From the NCBI RefSeq assembly GCF_049532985.1, contig NZ_CP186693.1:1798001-1862000 (forward strand): a DNA stretch of 64,000 nt, written 5' to 3'. Source of the stretch: Promicromonospora sp049532985 (GTDB lineage Bacteria; Actinomycetota; Actinomycetes; Actinomycetales; Cellulomonadaceae). Within the stretch, counting starts at the first letter, position 1. Every line of letters begins with the position of its first letter. The notes under the pieces were generated by a model. It had not been told where the DNA came from. It made no database searches and worked only from the letters and a program-made list of their open reading frames with translations. Made by a program: the position numbers and the translations under genes. Positions 1 through 7,988 of the stretch are shown in pieces.

Positions 1-982
1 CCAGGACCGCCTGCCCGACGTCGCCGTCCGCGTCCAGGGCCGCGAGCTCGACCAGCCAGGCGCCGTCGGGCAGGTCGGGCAGCATCGCCCGCGCGGCCTC
101 GGTGGCGAGCCGGGTCTTGCCGGCCCCGCCGGGTCCGACCAGGGTGGTCAGCCGGTGCTCGCCCACGAGGTCGCGGACCACCGCGACCTCGTCGGCCCGG
201 CCCACGAAGCTGGTCAGCTCGGCCCGCAGGTTGGTCCTGCGGTCCGTCTCCTGCGGCCCGAGCTCGCCGCGCAGCAGCGCCACGTGGAGCGCGGACAGCT
301 CGGGCGAGGGGTCCACGCCGAGCGTGTCCGCCAGGGTCTCCCGCGTGCGCTGGTAGGCGAGCAGCGCCTCGTTCGCGCGGCCCGCGGCGGCGAGGGCGCG
401 CATGAGCGACCCGACCAGCGGCTCGCGCGTGGGGTGCGCCGCGACGAGGTCGGTGAGCTCCTCGACGAGGTCGGCGCCCTGGCCGAGCCCGATCTCGGCG
501 TCGATCCGTTCCTGGAGGGCGGCCAGGCGCAGCCCGTCGAGGCGGGTGGCCACCGCCGTCGCGGCCGGGCCCTCCAGCCCCGCGTCGGTCAGCGCCGGAC
601 CGCGCCACAGGGCCAGGGCGTCCCGCAGCAGCCGCACCCGTCCGGGACCCTCGGTGGCGCGGGCGCGGGCGAGGAGCTGTTCGAACCGGACGGCGTCGAC
701 GTCGTCGGGCGCCACGAGGAGCCGGTAGCCGGACGGGTGGCCCTCGACGGCGCCGTCCGGAAGGGTCTTGCGCAGGCGGGAGACCAGGCGCTGCAGGGCG
801 CCGGCCGCGTCGTGCGGCGGCTCCTCGCCCCAGATCCGGTCGACGAGGGTGGACTTGGGCACCACCCGGCCCGGCTCGAGCGCCAGCGTGACGAGCAGCG
901 CGCGCAGGCGCGCGCCGGGTACGTCGGCGACGCCGCCGTCGTCCAGGCGTACCTCGAACGGTCCGATCAACCCGATCTGCAC
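1..982 (-). CDS. AfsR/SARP-family transcriptional regulator (C-terminus beyond window)
   Basis: The reverse-strand protein begins VQIGLIGPFEVRL, the usual opening of a SARP winged-helix DNA-binding domain (about residues 1-90, with RLRALLVTLAL and WGEEPP), followed by a bacterial transcriptional activation (BTAD) helical domain to about residue 240. An NB-ARC-type ATPase begins near residue 255, with Walker A GPGGAGKT near residue 283. The rest, usually NB-ARC plus TPR repeats, lies outside the window. The GTG at 982 is the in-frame start that leaves the domain intact; a CAGGAT box lies six bases upstream and there is no Shine-Dalgarno, so a leaderless start is likely. SARP proteins often activate antibiotic clusters, but no biosynthetic core gene is visible here, so its target is unknown. 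Confidence 0.85.
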   Translation of the reverse strand, partial: MQIGLIGPFEVRLDDGGVADVPGARLRALLVTLALEPGRVVPKSTLVDRIWGEEPPHDAAGALQRLVSRLRKTLPDGAVEGHPSGYRLLVAPDDVDAVRFEQLLARARATEGPGRVRLLRDALALWRGPALTDAGLEGPAATAVATRLDGLRLAALQERIDAEIGLGQGADLVEELTDLVAAHPTREPLVGSLMRALAAAGRANEALLAYQRTRETLADTLGVDPSPELSALHVALLRGELGPQETDRRTNLRAELTSFVGRADEVAVVRDLVGEHRLTTLVGPGGAGKTRLATEAARAMLPDLPDGAWLVELAALDADGDVGQAVL

Positions 983-1058
983 GCGCAGATCCTGCCACGC
1001 CGGGTGGCCGTGCCTCCACCATGTCGCCGAAGGCCGGCCACCCGGGCGTCCTGCCCGG

Positions 1059-1874
1059 TCAGCGCCCCGCGTGGCCGAGGGCGGCGACCTCGCGGACGGC
1101 GTCGGCGACCGCGCGGAAGTCCTTCTTCAGGATCCAGTCGTGGTTGCTGGCGACCTTGGCGCTGATCTCGATGTTCGGGTTGCGCTCCAGCACCGGCCCG
1201 AGGCTGGCCCGGATCTTCTCCTGCTCGTCGCCCTTGCTCCCGAGCGACGCACCGGAGGCCAGCACGTAGCGCGTGGGCACCGTGACGGCGTCCAGGACCG
1301 GGCCGAGCGCGCGCTCGCTGCCGATCCGGCCGAGCTCGATGTTGCTCTCGGCCTGCTGCGCGGCGTTCAGTCGCGGGGTCAGGCCCGTGGGACGCAGCAG
1401 CCACGTGACCGGGCGCAGCAGCCGGAACAGCTTCCGGATGCGGCGCTCCATGGCCTCGTCCAGCCAGTCGTTCGGCTCGGCGCCCTCGACCAGCACCGCG
1501 CCCAGCGCGCGCCGCGGGTTGCGGCTGGCCCAGTGCGCCGCGGCGAAGGCCCCGTAGGACCAGCCCACCACGAGCGCCCGGTCGACGCCGCGCGCTGCCA
1601 GGACCACGTCGACGTCGCGGACCACGGACTCGAACGAGTAGTCCGCCGAGGGCTTCGACCGGCGCCCGCGGGCCCGCTCGTCGTAGGTGATGTGCCGGTA
1701 GCCGTCGCCGAGCTCGGCGATCACGCGGTCCCAGTACCCGAGGGTGGCGAACTGGCCGTTGAGGTAGATGACCGGGATGCCGCTGCCGCCGGAGTCGACG
1801 GTGTACAGGGCGGTGTCGTCGACCGGGACCATGCCCGACCACGGAGCGCTGGGGGAGCTGCTGTTCGTCGTCAT
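1059..1874 (-). CDS. alpha/beta-fold hydrolase
   Basis: A 271-residue cytoplasmic alpha/beta hydrolase. The nucleophile elbow GWSYGA places the catalytic Ser at 106, the oxyanion region is YLNGQ near residue 38, and SNHDW near the C-terminus gives the probable catalytic His245. There is no signal peptide. An upstream ATG at 1997 would overlap the divergent ppx gene, so ATG 1874 is preferred; it lacks a Shine-Dalgarno and has CAGAGT seven bases upstream. It lies 76 bp upstream of the SARP regulator on the same strand and could be cotranscribed with it. Substrate cannot be read from the sequence. Confidence 0.8.
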   Translation of the reverse strand: MTTNSSSPSAPWSGMVPVDDTALYTVDSGGSGIPVIYLNGQFATLGYWDRVIAELGDGYRHITYDERARGRRSKPSADYSFESVVRDVDVVLAARGVDRALVVGWSYGAFAAAHWASRNPRRALGAVLVEGAEPNDWLDEAMERRIRKLFRLLRPVTWLLRPTGLTPRLNAAQQAESNIELGRIGSERALGPVLDAVTVPTRYVLASGASLGSKGDEQEKIRASLGPVLERNPNIEISAKVASNHDWILKKDFRAVADAVREVAALGHAGR

Positions 1875-1948
1875 GCGGAGGACTCTGGCCGCACGCACTG
1901 ACACCGCCCTGACACGGCCCTGACATGCCGCGCCCGCCCACCGGCCCG

Positions 1949-1955
1949 GTAGCGT
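1949..1955 (+). promoter_or_regulatory. -10 box of a leaderless ppx transcript
   Basis: TAGCGT at 1950-1955 ends seven bases before the ATG at 1963. This is the spacing expected when transcription begins at the start codon. No Shine-Dalgarno precedes the ATG. Inferred from position only. Confidence 0.45.
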
Positions 1956-1962
1956 CTGTCCC

Positions 1963-2907
1963 ATGCGTCTGGGCGTGCTCGACATCGGTTCCAACACGGG
2001 TCACCTGCTGGTGGTCGACGCCCACGGCGGCGCCGCGCCGCTGCCGGCGTCGTCGTTCAAGCAGCCGCTGCGGCTGGCGGAGCACCTCGACGACTCCGGC
2101 GCCGTGCGTCCCGCCGGCGTGGACGCGCTGGCGGAGTTCACCGTCCAGGCGATGCGCGTCGCGGAGGACCGGGGCTGCGCGCAGACGCTCGCGTTCGCCA
2201 CCTCGGCGGTGCGCGACGCCGGCAACTCCGAGGACGTCCTGAAGACGGTGCTCGACCGCACGGGCGTGCGGCTGGAGGTGCTCAGCGGCGAGGACGAGGC
2301 CCGGCTGACCTTCCTGGCCGTGCGCCGCTGGTTCGGCTGGTCGGCCGGGCGGCTCGCCGTGTTCGACATCGGCGGCGGCTCCCTCGAGATCGCGGGCGGC
2401 TCCGACGAGGCACCCGACGCCGCCTGGTCCCTGCCGCTCGGGGCGGCCCGCCTGGCCCGGGCGCACTTCGCCTCGCCCGCCCTGCCCGACGCCGGGGCGC
2501 TGCGCGCCCTGCGCCGCGACCTGCGCGCGGACATCGCCCGCAACGCGGGGAGCCTGCTGCGCAGCGGGCGGCCGGACCGCGCGGCGGCCACCTCGAAGAC
2601 GTTCCGGTCCCTCGCCCGGATCTGCGGGGCGGCGCCCGCGGGCGACGGGCCGCTGGTGCGGCGGGTGCTGCGCCTGGACACGCTGCGTGAGCGCGTCGAG
2701 GAGCTGACCACCATGGCACCGGACGCGCTGGCGGGGCTGCCGGGCGTCTCGCCGAGCCGGGCGCACCAGATCGTGCCGGGGGCACTGGTGGCCGAGGCGT
2801 GCATGGACGTGTTCGACCTGGTCGAGCTGGAGATCTGCCCGTGGGCGCTGCGGGAGGGCGTGATCCTCCAGCGCCTCGACCAGCTCCCGCACCTCGGTGC
2901 CGTGTGA
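1963..2907 (+). CDS. Ppx/GppA-family exopolyphosphatase or pppGpp phosphohydrolase
   Basis: A 314-residue ASKHA-fold phosphatase. The phosphate-1 loop DIGSNT is at residues 7-12 and the second nucleotide or phosphate loop DIGGGSLE at 135-142; SGEDEARL around 108-115 supplies the catalytic acidic residue typical of the family. Length matches the short single-domain actinobacterial Ppx proteins rather than the roughly 500-residue E. coli enzymes. The family hydrolyses polyphosphate or the gamma phosphate of pppGpp; which one cannot be told here. The gene is divergent from the hydrolase and probably leaderless. Confidence 0.85.
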   Translation: MRLGVLDIGSNTGHLLVVDAHGGAAPLPASSFKQPLRLAEHLDDSGAVRPAGVDALAEFTVQAMRVAEDRGCAQTLAFATSAVRDAGNSEDVLKTVLDRTGVRLEVLSGEDEARLTFLAVRRWFGWSAGRLAVFDIGGGSLEIAGGSDEAPDAAWSLPLGAARLARAHFASPALPDAGALRALRRDLRADIARNAGSLLRSGRPDRAAATSKTFRSLARICGAAPAGDGPLVRRVLRLDTLRERVEELTTMAPDALAGLPGVSPSRAHQIVPGALVAEACMDVFDLVELEICPWALREGVILQRLDQLPHLGAV

Positions 2908-3265
2908 CGCTGCTGTTGCCTGCCCCGCGGATCCAGGGCAGAGTCTGAGGCGGCGCACCTCACACCGGCGTGAGGCGCGTCACCACCATGGGCTCTGCCG
3001 GGACGCCCGGTCGAGGTCCCCACGGCGAGCCGCAGGGTCGAGGCGACTGCGCCGAAGCCGTCCGTCGCGACGGCGAACACTCCCAGAACCGAGAGGCCGG
3101 GCCGTCGTGCCCCTTCCCCGTTCGTGCTGGGTTGCGAGTGGCACGCACCCTCCTAGGTTGGTGAGTGGTCAGGAAGCGGCCGTACCGGTGGAGCACAGCC
3201 CGCCGTGGCACGTGCTCCACGACCTGCCGGGCCGGTCCCGGCGGGACGACGACAGGAGTCCGACC
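2908..3265. other. gene-free stretch with a candidate promoter
   Basis: About 360 bases without a convincing gene. It holds a small hairpin at 2958-2975 (CCTCAC/GTGAGG arms around ACCGGC), a possible weak terminator for ppx, and a candidate promoter at 3132-3159. Short open frames here are shadows with no family signature. Confidence 0.5.
3132..3159 (+). promoter_or_regulatory. candidate promoter of the 3266-5032 operon
   Basis: TTGCGA (3132-3137) and TAGGTT (3154-3159) are separated by 16 bases and lie about 105 bases before the ATG at 3266, fitting a housekeeping-type actinobacterial promoter. A stress sigma factor cannot be excluded. Confidence 0.35.
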
Positions 3266-3925
3266 ATGAGCCAGACGAACCTCCCGGGCAGTACGCCGTA
3301 CGGCGCTCCGCCCGGCAGCCAGACGCCCGCGAGCCCGGCGCCCCCGAGCCAGGCACCCCCGAGCCAGGCACCCCCGAGCCAGGCACCCGAGCCCCCGGGC
3401 GTCCAGGAACGGCTCGGCGAGGCGGCGTCGCGCGTGGGCGACGCGGGCCGCGAGACGGCCCGGGACGCCCGCGAGCGCGTGCACGACGTCGCCCACGAGG
3501 CGGGCGACCAGGCCCGCGGCCTCGCCGACCGCGCGACGTCCGAGCTGCGGTCCCGCATGAGTGACCAGCAGCGCAACCTCGCGGGCGGGCTCCGGTCCCT
3601 CGGTGACGAGCTGGGCCGGATGGCCGGCGCGGCCGAGGACCCGGGCTACGCGAGCGACCTGGTCGACCGGGCCGGGCAGGCCACCGGGCGCGTGGCCCGC
3701 TGGTTCGAGGACCGCGAGCCCGACGACGTGCTGCACGAGGTCGAGGCGTTCGCCCGCCGACGACCGGGCACGTTCGTGCTGATCGCCGCCGGGGCCGGCC
3801 TGCTCGCGGGCAGGCTGCTGCGCGGCAGCCGGGACGATTCCGCGGACGACGACCCCGACGCCGGTCGTGCACCGGTCGCGGAGCCGGTGGCCACAGGAGG
3901 TGAGACCTATGCCGGGCGCACGTGA
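3266..3925 (+). CDS. apolipoprotein/CsbD-like stress protein with PPSQA repeats and one membrane segment
   Basis: A 219-residue protein. The N-terminus is Pro/Ser/Gln-rich with tandem PPSQA units encoded by three 15-bp repeats at 3341-3385. Residues 45-145 form a charged Ala/Arg/Asp amphipathic helix region (repeated RDARERVHDVAHEAG-like heptads). A single hydrophobic segment, FVLIAAGAGLLAG, lies near residue 178. AGGAG precedes the ATG at 3266 at good distance. It begins an operon with a DUF1469 and a DUF3618 gene, a common actinobacterial grouping linked to envelope stress. The exact function is unknown. Confidence 0.7.
   Translation: MSQTNLPGSTPYGAPPGSQTPASPAPPSQAPPSQAPPSQAPEPPGVQERLGEAASRVGDAGRETARDARERVHDVAHEAGDQARGLADRATSELRSRMSDQQRNLAGGLRSLGDELGRMAGAAEDPGYASDLVDRAGQATGRVARWFEDREPDDVLHEVEAFARRRPGTFVLIAAGAGLLAGRLLRGSRDDSADDDPDAGRAPVAEPVATGGETYAGRT
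3341..3385 (+). repeat. three 15-bp tandem repeats within the PPSQA region
   Basis: Three identical units of CCCCCGAGCCAGGCA in frame, encoding PPSQA three times. Likely a copy-number-variable coding microsatellite. Confidence 0.85.
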
Positions 3926-4439
3926 TCCCTTCGGCACGTCCACCGTCGCCGAGCACGCTCGGTCCGGACCCGACGGGGGCCGCGGGGCCAGCCGGTCCGC
4001 GGGCGACCTGCCGAGCCTGGGCGAGCTCGTGAGCGAGGTCACCAGCGACCTGTCGACGCTGGTCCGGCAGGAGGTGGCGCTCGCCAAGGCCGAGGCCACG
4101 GAGTCGGCCCGGCGTGCCGGGAAGGGCGCCGGGATGTTCGGCGGCGCGGGCGTGGCGGGACACATGGTCCTGCTGTTCGCCTCGCTCGCCCTGTGGTGGG
4201 CGCTGGGGTCGGTGCTGGGCGGCGGCTGGGGTGCGCTCGTGGTCGCCGCGGTCTGGGCCGTGGTGGCGGCCGTGCTCGCGCTGCGCGGGCGGGCCGAGCT
4301 GCGGGCGGTCCGCGGCGTGCCGCAGACCGCCGAGACGGTCCGGAAGATCCCGGACGCCCTGCGCGGGCACGCCGACGAGCCGCGAGGAGACCACCCGCGA
4401 GGAGACCACCCGCGACGAGACGAGGAGAGGAACGCATGA
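3909..4439 (+). CDS. phage holin superfamily III / DUF1469 membrane protein
   Basis: A 176-residue protein with the DUF1469 layout: an amphipathic LVSEVTSDLSTLVRQEVALA segment near residue 40, then two transmembrane hairpin helices (about residues 76-96 and 100-120), and a polar tail with direct RGDHP repeats. The start is ATG 3909 behind GGAGG at 3897-3901, so it overlaps the previous gene by 17 bp and the next by 4 bp (ATGA). Despite the family name these proteins are not phage lysis genes in actinobacteria; they accompany DUF3618 proteins in the membrane. There are no prophage genes nearby. Confidence 0.8.
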   Translation: MPGARDPFGTSTVAEHARSGPDGGRGASRSAGDLPSLGELVSEVTSDLSTLVRQEVALAKAEATESARRAGKGAGMFGGAGVAGHMVLLFASLALWWALGSVLGGGWGALVVAAVWAVVAAVLALRGRAELRAVRGVPQTAETVRKIPDALRGHADEPRGDHPRGDHPRRDEERNA

Positions 4440-5032
4440 GCACCAACGATCCGGACGTGATCCGAGCAGACATCGAACGCACCCGGGCCGAGCTCAGCCA
4501 CGACGTGGACACCCTCGGCGACAAGGTGCACCCCGGGCACGCGGTGCGCCGTCAGGCGGACCGGGCGCGGTCCCGCATGGGCCGGGTGAAGGACCGGGTC
4601 ATGGGCACGGCGCACGACACCACGCACTCCGCGCAGGCCGCCACGCACGACCTGGCGGACCGTGGCCGGGAGGCGGCGTCGTCGGTCGCCCACGGCGTGA
4701 GCGCGGCGCCGGACGCGGTACGTGACCGGACGCGGGGCAACCCGCTGGTCGTGGGCCTGGTGGCCTTCGGCGCCGGGCTGGCGGCCGCGTCCCTGATCCC
4801 TGCCGGCCGCGCCGAGCGGCGTGCCGCGGCGGCGGTCGAGGAGAAGGCGGCCCCGCTGGTGGACGACCTGCGGACGACGGCGCGCGACGCCGTCCACGAC
4901 CTGCAGGAACCGGCACGCGAGGGTGTCGACGCGGTCCGCGACGCGGCGAAGGACGCCGCACGGTCGGTCGGCGAGCACAGCCGGGAGGCGGCCGCCGACC
5001 TGCGCTCCGGCTCGGGCGGCTCCACGACCTGA
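4436..5032 (+). CDS. DUF3618 domain-containing protein
   Basis: A 198-residue protein beginning with the DUF3618 signature DPDVIRADIERTRAELSHDV (residues 5-24), which pairs with DUF1469 proteins. One short hydrophobic segment, VVGLVAFGAGLAAASLIP, is near residue 105. The remainder is an Ala/Asp/Arg-rich amphipathic helix with regular TARDAVHD-like repeats. It is translationally coupled (ATGA) to the DUF1469 gene. The family appears to be a peripheral or single-pass membrane partner; its biochemical role is not established. Confidence 0.8.
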   Translation: MSTNDPDVIRADIERTRAELSHDVDTLGDKVHPGHAVRRQADRARSRMGRVKDRVMGTAHDTTHSAQAATHDLADRGREAASSVAHGVSAAPDAVRDRTRGNPLVVGLVAFGAGLAAASLIPAGRAERRAAAAVEEKAAPLVDDLRTTARDAVHDLQEPAREGVDAVRDAAKDAARSVGEHSREAAADLRSGSGGSTT

Positions 5033-5126
5033 GCCGGTCGGCGCACGACAGGTACCCCACGGCCGGCCCGTCGCCGGTCACCGGGACCGGCTCACCGCCG
5101 GTCCCGGACCTGCCCTGGGAGGCACC

Positions 5127-6230
5127 ATGGCCCACATCGACGACACCGCGGCCCGCACCGGAGCCGCCCCGGCGCCGGACGACCGGCGCAAACCCGACTC
5201 ACCCCCGGACCTGAACCGCCGGACCTGGACGCACGTGCTGGGGTCCACGGTGCGGCAGTTCTCCCGGGACCAGTGTCTGGACCTCGCCGCGGGCCTGACG
5301 TACTACGCCGTGCTCGCGGCCGCGCCCGCACTGCTCGCGCTCGTGTCCGTGCTCGGGCTGGTGGGCAGCGGCGGGCAGGCCGTCGAGCGGGTGATCGGCA
5401 CCCTGGAGGGCGTGGTGCCCCCGGACGTGCTCACCGTCGTCCAGCCGCTCGTCGAGAACGCCGCCGGGGCCGGGGGACGGGCAGGCTTCGCCCTGATCCT
5501 CGGTGTCGTGCTGGCCCTGTGGTCGGCGTCCGGGTACGTCGGGGCGTTCGGGCGCGCGATGAACCGCGTCTACGGCATGGACGAGGGCCGCCCCGTCTGG
5601 AAGCTGCGCCCGGTGCTGCTGCTGGTCACGCTGGTGGCCGTGGTCATCGCGGCGCTGGTCGTGGCGGCGCTCGCGCTCAGCGGGCCGGTCGCGCGGGCCG
5701 TGGGTGACGCGGTCGGCCTGGGCACGACGGCGGTGACCGTCTGGAACATCGCCAAGTGGCCGGTCGTGCTGCTGCTGGTCGTGGTGCTGGTGGCGATCCT
5801 CTACCACGTCACGCCGAACGTGCGGCAGCCGCGGATCCGCTGGGTCAGCGTGGGCGCCGTCGTCGCCATCCTGGGGTGGCTGGTGGCGTCGGCCGCGTTC
5901 GGGTTCTACGTGGCGACGTTCTCGAGCTACGACGCCACCTACGGGTCGCTGGCCGGCGTGATCGTGTTCCTGCTGTGGCTCTGGATCACCAACCTGGCCC
6001 TGCTGCTGGGGGCCGAGCTGGACGCGGAGCTGGAACGGGGCCGGGAGCTGCAGGGCGGGTTCGCGGCGGAGGAGGTGCTGCGGCTGCCGCCCAAGGACGC
6101 CCGTGCCAGCGAGAAGCGCGAGGCGAAGCGGCAGCGGGAGATCGAGCGCGGGCGAGAGCTGCGCGACGCGGCCCGGGAGGACCGCGCTACCCGAGCTCCC
6201 TCCCGTCCTCCGTCTGCCGACGGCTCGTGA
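5127..6230 (+). CDS. YihY/virulence factor BrkB family membrane protein
   Basis: A 367-residue polytopic membrane protein. After a polar N-terminus, DQCLDLAAGLTYYAVLAAAPALLAL (given here in part: LAAGLTYYAV at about residue 55) is the hallmark of the family, followed by the conserved SASGYVGAFGRAMNRVYG region. About six hydrophobic helices run to residue 300, and the C-terminal tail is highly charged. The start is ATG 5127 behind GGGAGG. It lies 94 bp after the DUF3618 gene and probably belongs to the same envelope-stress group. Its 3' end overlaps the convergent epimerase gene by 44 bp. The transported or bound ligand is unknown. Confidence 0.85.
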   Translation: MAHIDDTAARTGAAPAPDDRRKPDSPPDLNRRTWTHVLGSTVRQFSRDQCLDLAAGLTYYAVLAAAPALLALVSVLGLVGSGGQAVERVIGTLEGVVPPDVLTVVQPLVENAAGAGGRAGFALILGVVLALWSASGYVGAFGRAMNRVYGMDEGRPVWKLRPVLLLVTLVAVVIAALVVAALALSGPVARAVGDAVGLGTTAVTVWNIAKWPVVLLLVVVLVAILYHVTPNVRQPRIRWVSVGAVVAILGWLVASAAFGFYVATFSSYDATYGSLAGVIVFLLWLWITNLALLLGAELDAELERGRELQGGFAAEEVLRLPPKDARASEKREAKRQREIERGRELRDAAREDRATRAPSRPPSADGS

Positions 6231-7797
6231 ACGCCCGCTCCCGGGCGTAGGCGTGGAACCGGTCGAGCATCTCCACCTGCCGGTCGGCCTGGGCGATCAG
6301 CTCGTCGAGCTGCGTCGGGTCGAGGCCGAGCTCGTCGGCGTGGTCACGCAGCGTCTGCCAGCTGCCGATCGTGCCGAGCACCGCCGAGCGGACGACCTCC
6401 GCCTCGACCACCGGCGACAGCGGCGAGCGGTGCACCACGCGCCTGTTGAGCTTCAGCCGCCCGGCCCGCTCCGCGAGCCGGGCCGCGGCCTGCCGGTACC
6501 GCCGCGCGGGCAGACCCAGGCGGTCCATCAGGTCGCGGGAGAGCTCGCGCTGGCCGCGGAGCTGCTCGGTCACCTCGGCCAGCTCGGCGTGGAACGGTGT
6601 GTCCCGGTACCGGTCGGTCATCAGCTCGACGCGCTCCAGGGTCGCGGTCGCGACCGCGTGGTGGTCCGCGAGGTACAGGCCCAGCAGGCCGCGGTCCATC
6701 GACGGCGGCACCCGGACGTCGCCGCGGTGCCGCAGGGGCAGCACGGAGTCGCCCGGCGGGCGGTGGGTCGCGGGGTGCAGGGGAGCGGACCGCAGACCAC
6801 GCCCCACCGCCATGCCGGCCAGCAGGTCCTCGACGGCCTCGGCGGCGCTCCGGCGGGGCCGCCAGCCGAGCTCCGTGCGGATCCGCGACGTGTCCAGCAC
6901 GGGCACGCTCGCGGCGAGGTCCAGCCAGCCGGGGTCCGCGCGGACCAGGTGGGCGTCGTGGGCGGCCGCCAGCACCCCGCGGACGGCGCCGCGCGGCACC
7001 TCGACGAGCCGCCCGTGGCCCACGAGGCGAGCCAGGTCCGGTCCGTGCAGCACGTCGTCGGCCGCCACGTTGAACGCTCCGGCAGCCCGCTCGACGACCA
7101 CGCGCCGGTAGGCGTCGGCGACGTCGTCGGCGTGGACCGCCTGCAGGCGCAGGGCAGCGGGCAGCGGGAGCAGCGGCAGGCGGCCGTACCGCAGCAGCCG
7201 CACCGGGACCAGCGGGCCCAGGAAGTACCGCACCACCGACTGGGCGGCGTCGCCCTGGAAGACGAGCGCGGGCCGCAGGCGGGCGACGGCGAGTCCCGGC
7301 CGGGCCGCCTCCAGCTCGTCCAGCACCCGTTCCTGGGCCGCCTTGTCCACGCTGTAGTGCGACGTCGGGATGCCGCGGGCGGGCCAGTCCTCGCGCCGCG
7401 GGGCGTCGTCGTCCACGGCGGAGTACGCCCCCACGGAGGACGCCACGACCAGGTGGGGCACCCCGGCGCGCACCACGGCGTCCGCGACGCGGCGCGTGCC
7501 TTCCACGTTGGTGCGGCGCAACAGGTCGCGGTCCCGGTTCGGCTGCACCAGCCAGGCCAGGTGCACCACGGCGTCCGCCCCGCGGAAGAGCTCGGCCAGC
7601 CGGGCGACCACGGGCTCGGGACCGTCACCGGCGGAGATGTCCACCGCCGCCCACCCGGCGTGCCGGTAGGGCTCGGCGCCCCGGTCCGGCAGACGCCGGG
7701 CGACGCCCAGCACGGAGGTGACCGCGGGCTCCTCGTGCAGCGCGCGCAGCAGTGCCGTCCCGGCGTTCCCGGTGGCCCCCACGACGACGATCCGCAT
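6187..7797 (-). CDS. NAD-dependent epimerase/dehydratase fused to a C-terminal helical domain
   Basis: A 536-residue protein. Residues 1-330 are an extended SDR: GATGNAG (7-13) binds NAD(P), AWLVQ follows the central strand, and Y148-xxx-K152 with Ser120/121 forms the catalytic triad. Residues 365-536 are an unrelated all-helical domain with LADHHAVATATLE near 376 and GRLKLN near 450, resembling stand-alone ferritin-like actinobacterial proteins. Stand-alone epimerases end near residue 320, so this is a fusion. No stop or frameshift separates the parts. The ATG at 7797 faces the divergent hydrolase across a 12-bp tandem repeat. The substrate is unknown. Confidence 0.75.
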   Translation of the reverse strand: MRIVVVGATGNAGTALLRALHEEPAVTSVLGVARRLPDRGAEPYRHAGWAAVDISAGDGPEPVVARLAELFRGADAVVHLAWLVQPNRDRDLLRRTNVEGTRRVADAVVRAGVPHLVVASSVGAYSAVDDDAPRREDWPARGIPTSHYSVDKAAQERVLDELEAARPGLAVARLRPALVFQGDAAQSVVRYFLGPLVPVRLLRYGRLPLLPLPAALRLQAVHADDVADAYRRVVVERAAGAFNVAADDVLHGPDLARLVGHGRLVEVPRGAVRGVLAAAHDAHLVRADPGWLDLAASVPVLDTSRIRTELGWRPRRSAAEAVEDLLAGMAVGRGLRSAPLHPATHRPPGDSVLPLRHRGDVRVPPSMDRGLLGLYLADHHAVATATLERVELMTDRYRDTPFHAELAEVTEQLRGQRELSRDLMDRLGLPARRYRQAAARLAERAGRLKLNRRVVHRSPLSPVVEAEVVRSAVLGTIGSWQTLRDHADELGLDPTQLDELIAQADRQVEMLDRFHAYARERAFTSRRQTEDGRELG

Positions 7798-7839
7798 GGA
7801 GCCACCGTCACACCCGGCGGTGCCGCTCGCATCCCGCGC

Positions 7840-7935
7840 CATGTCCCGTGGCATGTCCCGCGCTGCGTCCCGCGCTGCGTCCCGCGCTGCGTCCCGCGCT
7901 ACGTCCCGCGGCACGTCCCGTGCCGTGTCCCGCAG
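7840..7935 (+). repeat. 12-bp tandem repeat, eight units, between divergent genes
   Basis: Eight consecutive 12-base units of the form TGCGTCCCGCGC. The three central copies (7864-7899) are identical and the outer ones diverge (CATGTCCCGTGG, CACGTCCCGTGC). The array fills half of the 191-bp divergent intergenic region between the epimerase (7797) and the hydrolase (7989). There are no spacers, so it is not a CRISPR. Confidence 0.9.
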
Positions 7936-7975
7936 GCCCGCGCGCGCCACCGCGCCCTGCCCGCGAGCCCGCCGG

Positions 7976-7981
7976 TACCGT
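7976..7981 (+). promoter_or_regulatory. -10 box of a leaderless transcript
   Basis: TACCGT ends seven bases before the ATG at 7989, with no Shine-Dalgarno between them. Confidence 0.45.
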
Positions 7982-7988
7982 GCACGGT

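Noticed and set aside
1..982. Antibiotic biosynthesis cluster edge suggested by the SARP gene
   Set aside because: No PKS, NRPS, terpene or RiPP core gene is visible in the next 60 kb; the cluster, if any, would lie before the window.
155..1165. Long forward open frame at the window start
   Set aside because: It is antisense to the SARP regulator, whose winged-helix, BTAD and Walker A motifs read well on the reverse strand.
967..2958. 663-codon reverse frame across hydrolase and ppx
   Set aside because: The hydrolase and Ppx motifs lie in other frames; this translation is Arg/Gly/Ala low-complexity.
3909..4439. Prophage holin
   Set aside because: The protein matches the DUF1469 group found with DUF3618 in actinobacterial chromosomes, and no phage structural, lysis or integrase genes are near.
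7840..7935. Possible CRISPR
   Set aside because: The 12-bp units are contiguous with no spacers, and no cas genes occur in the window.
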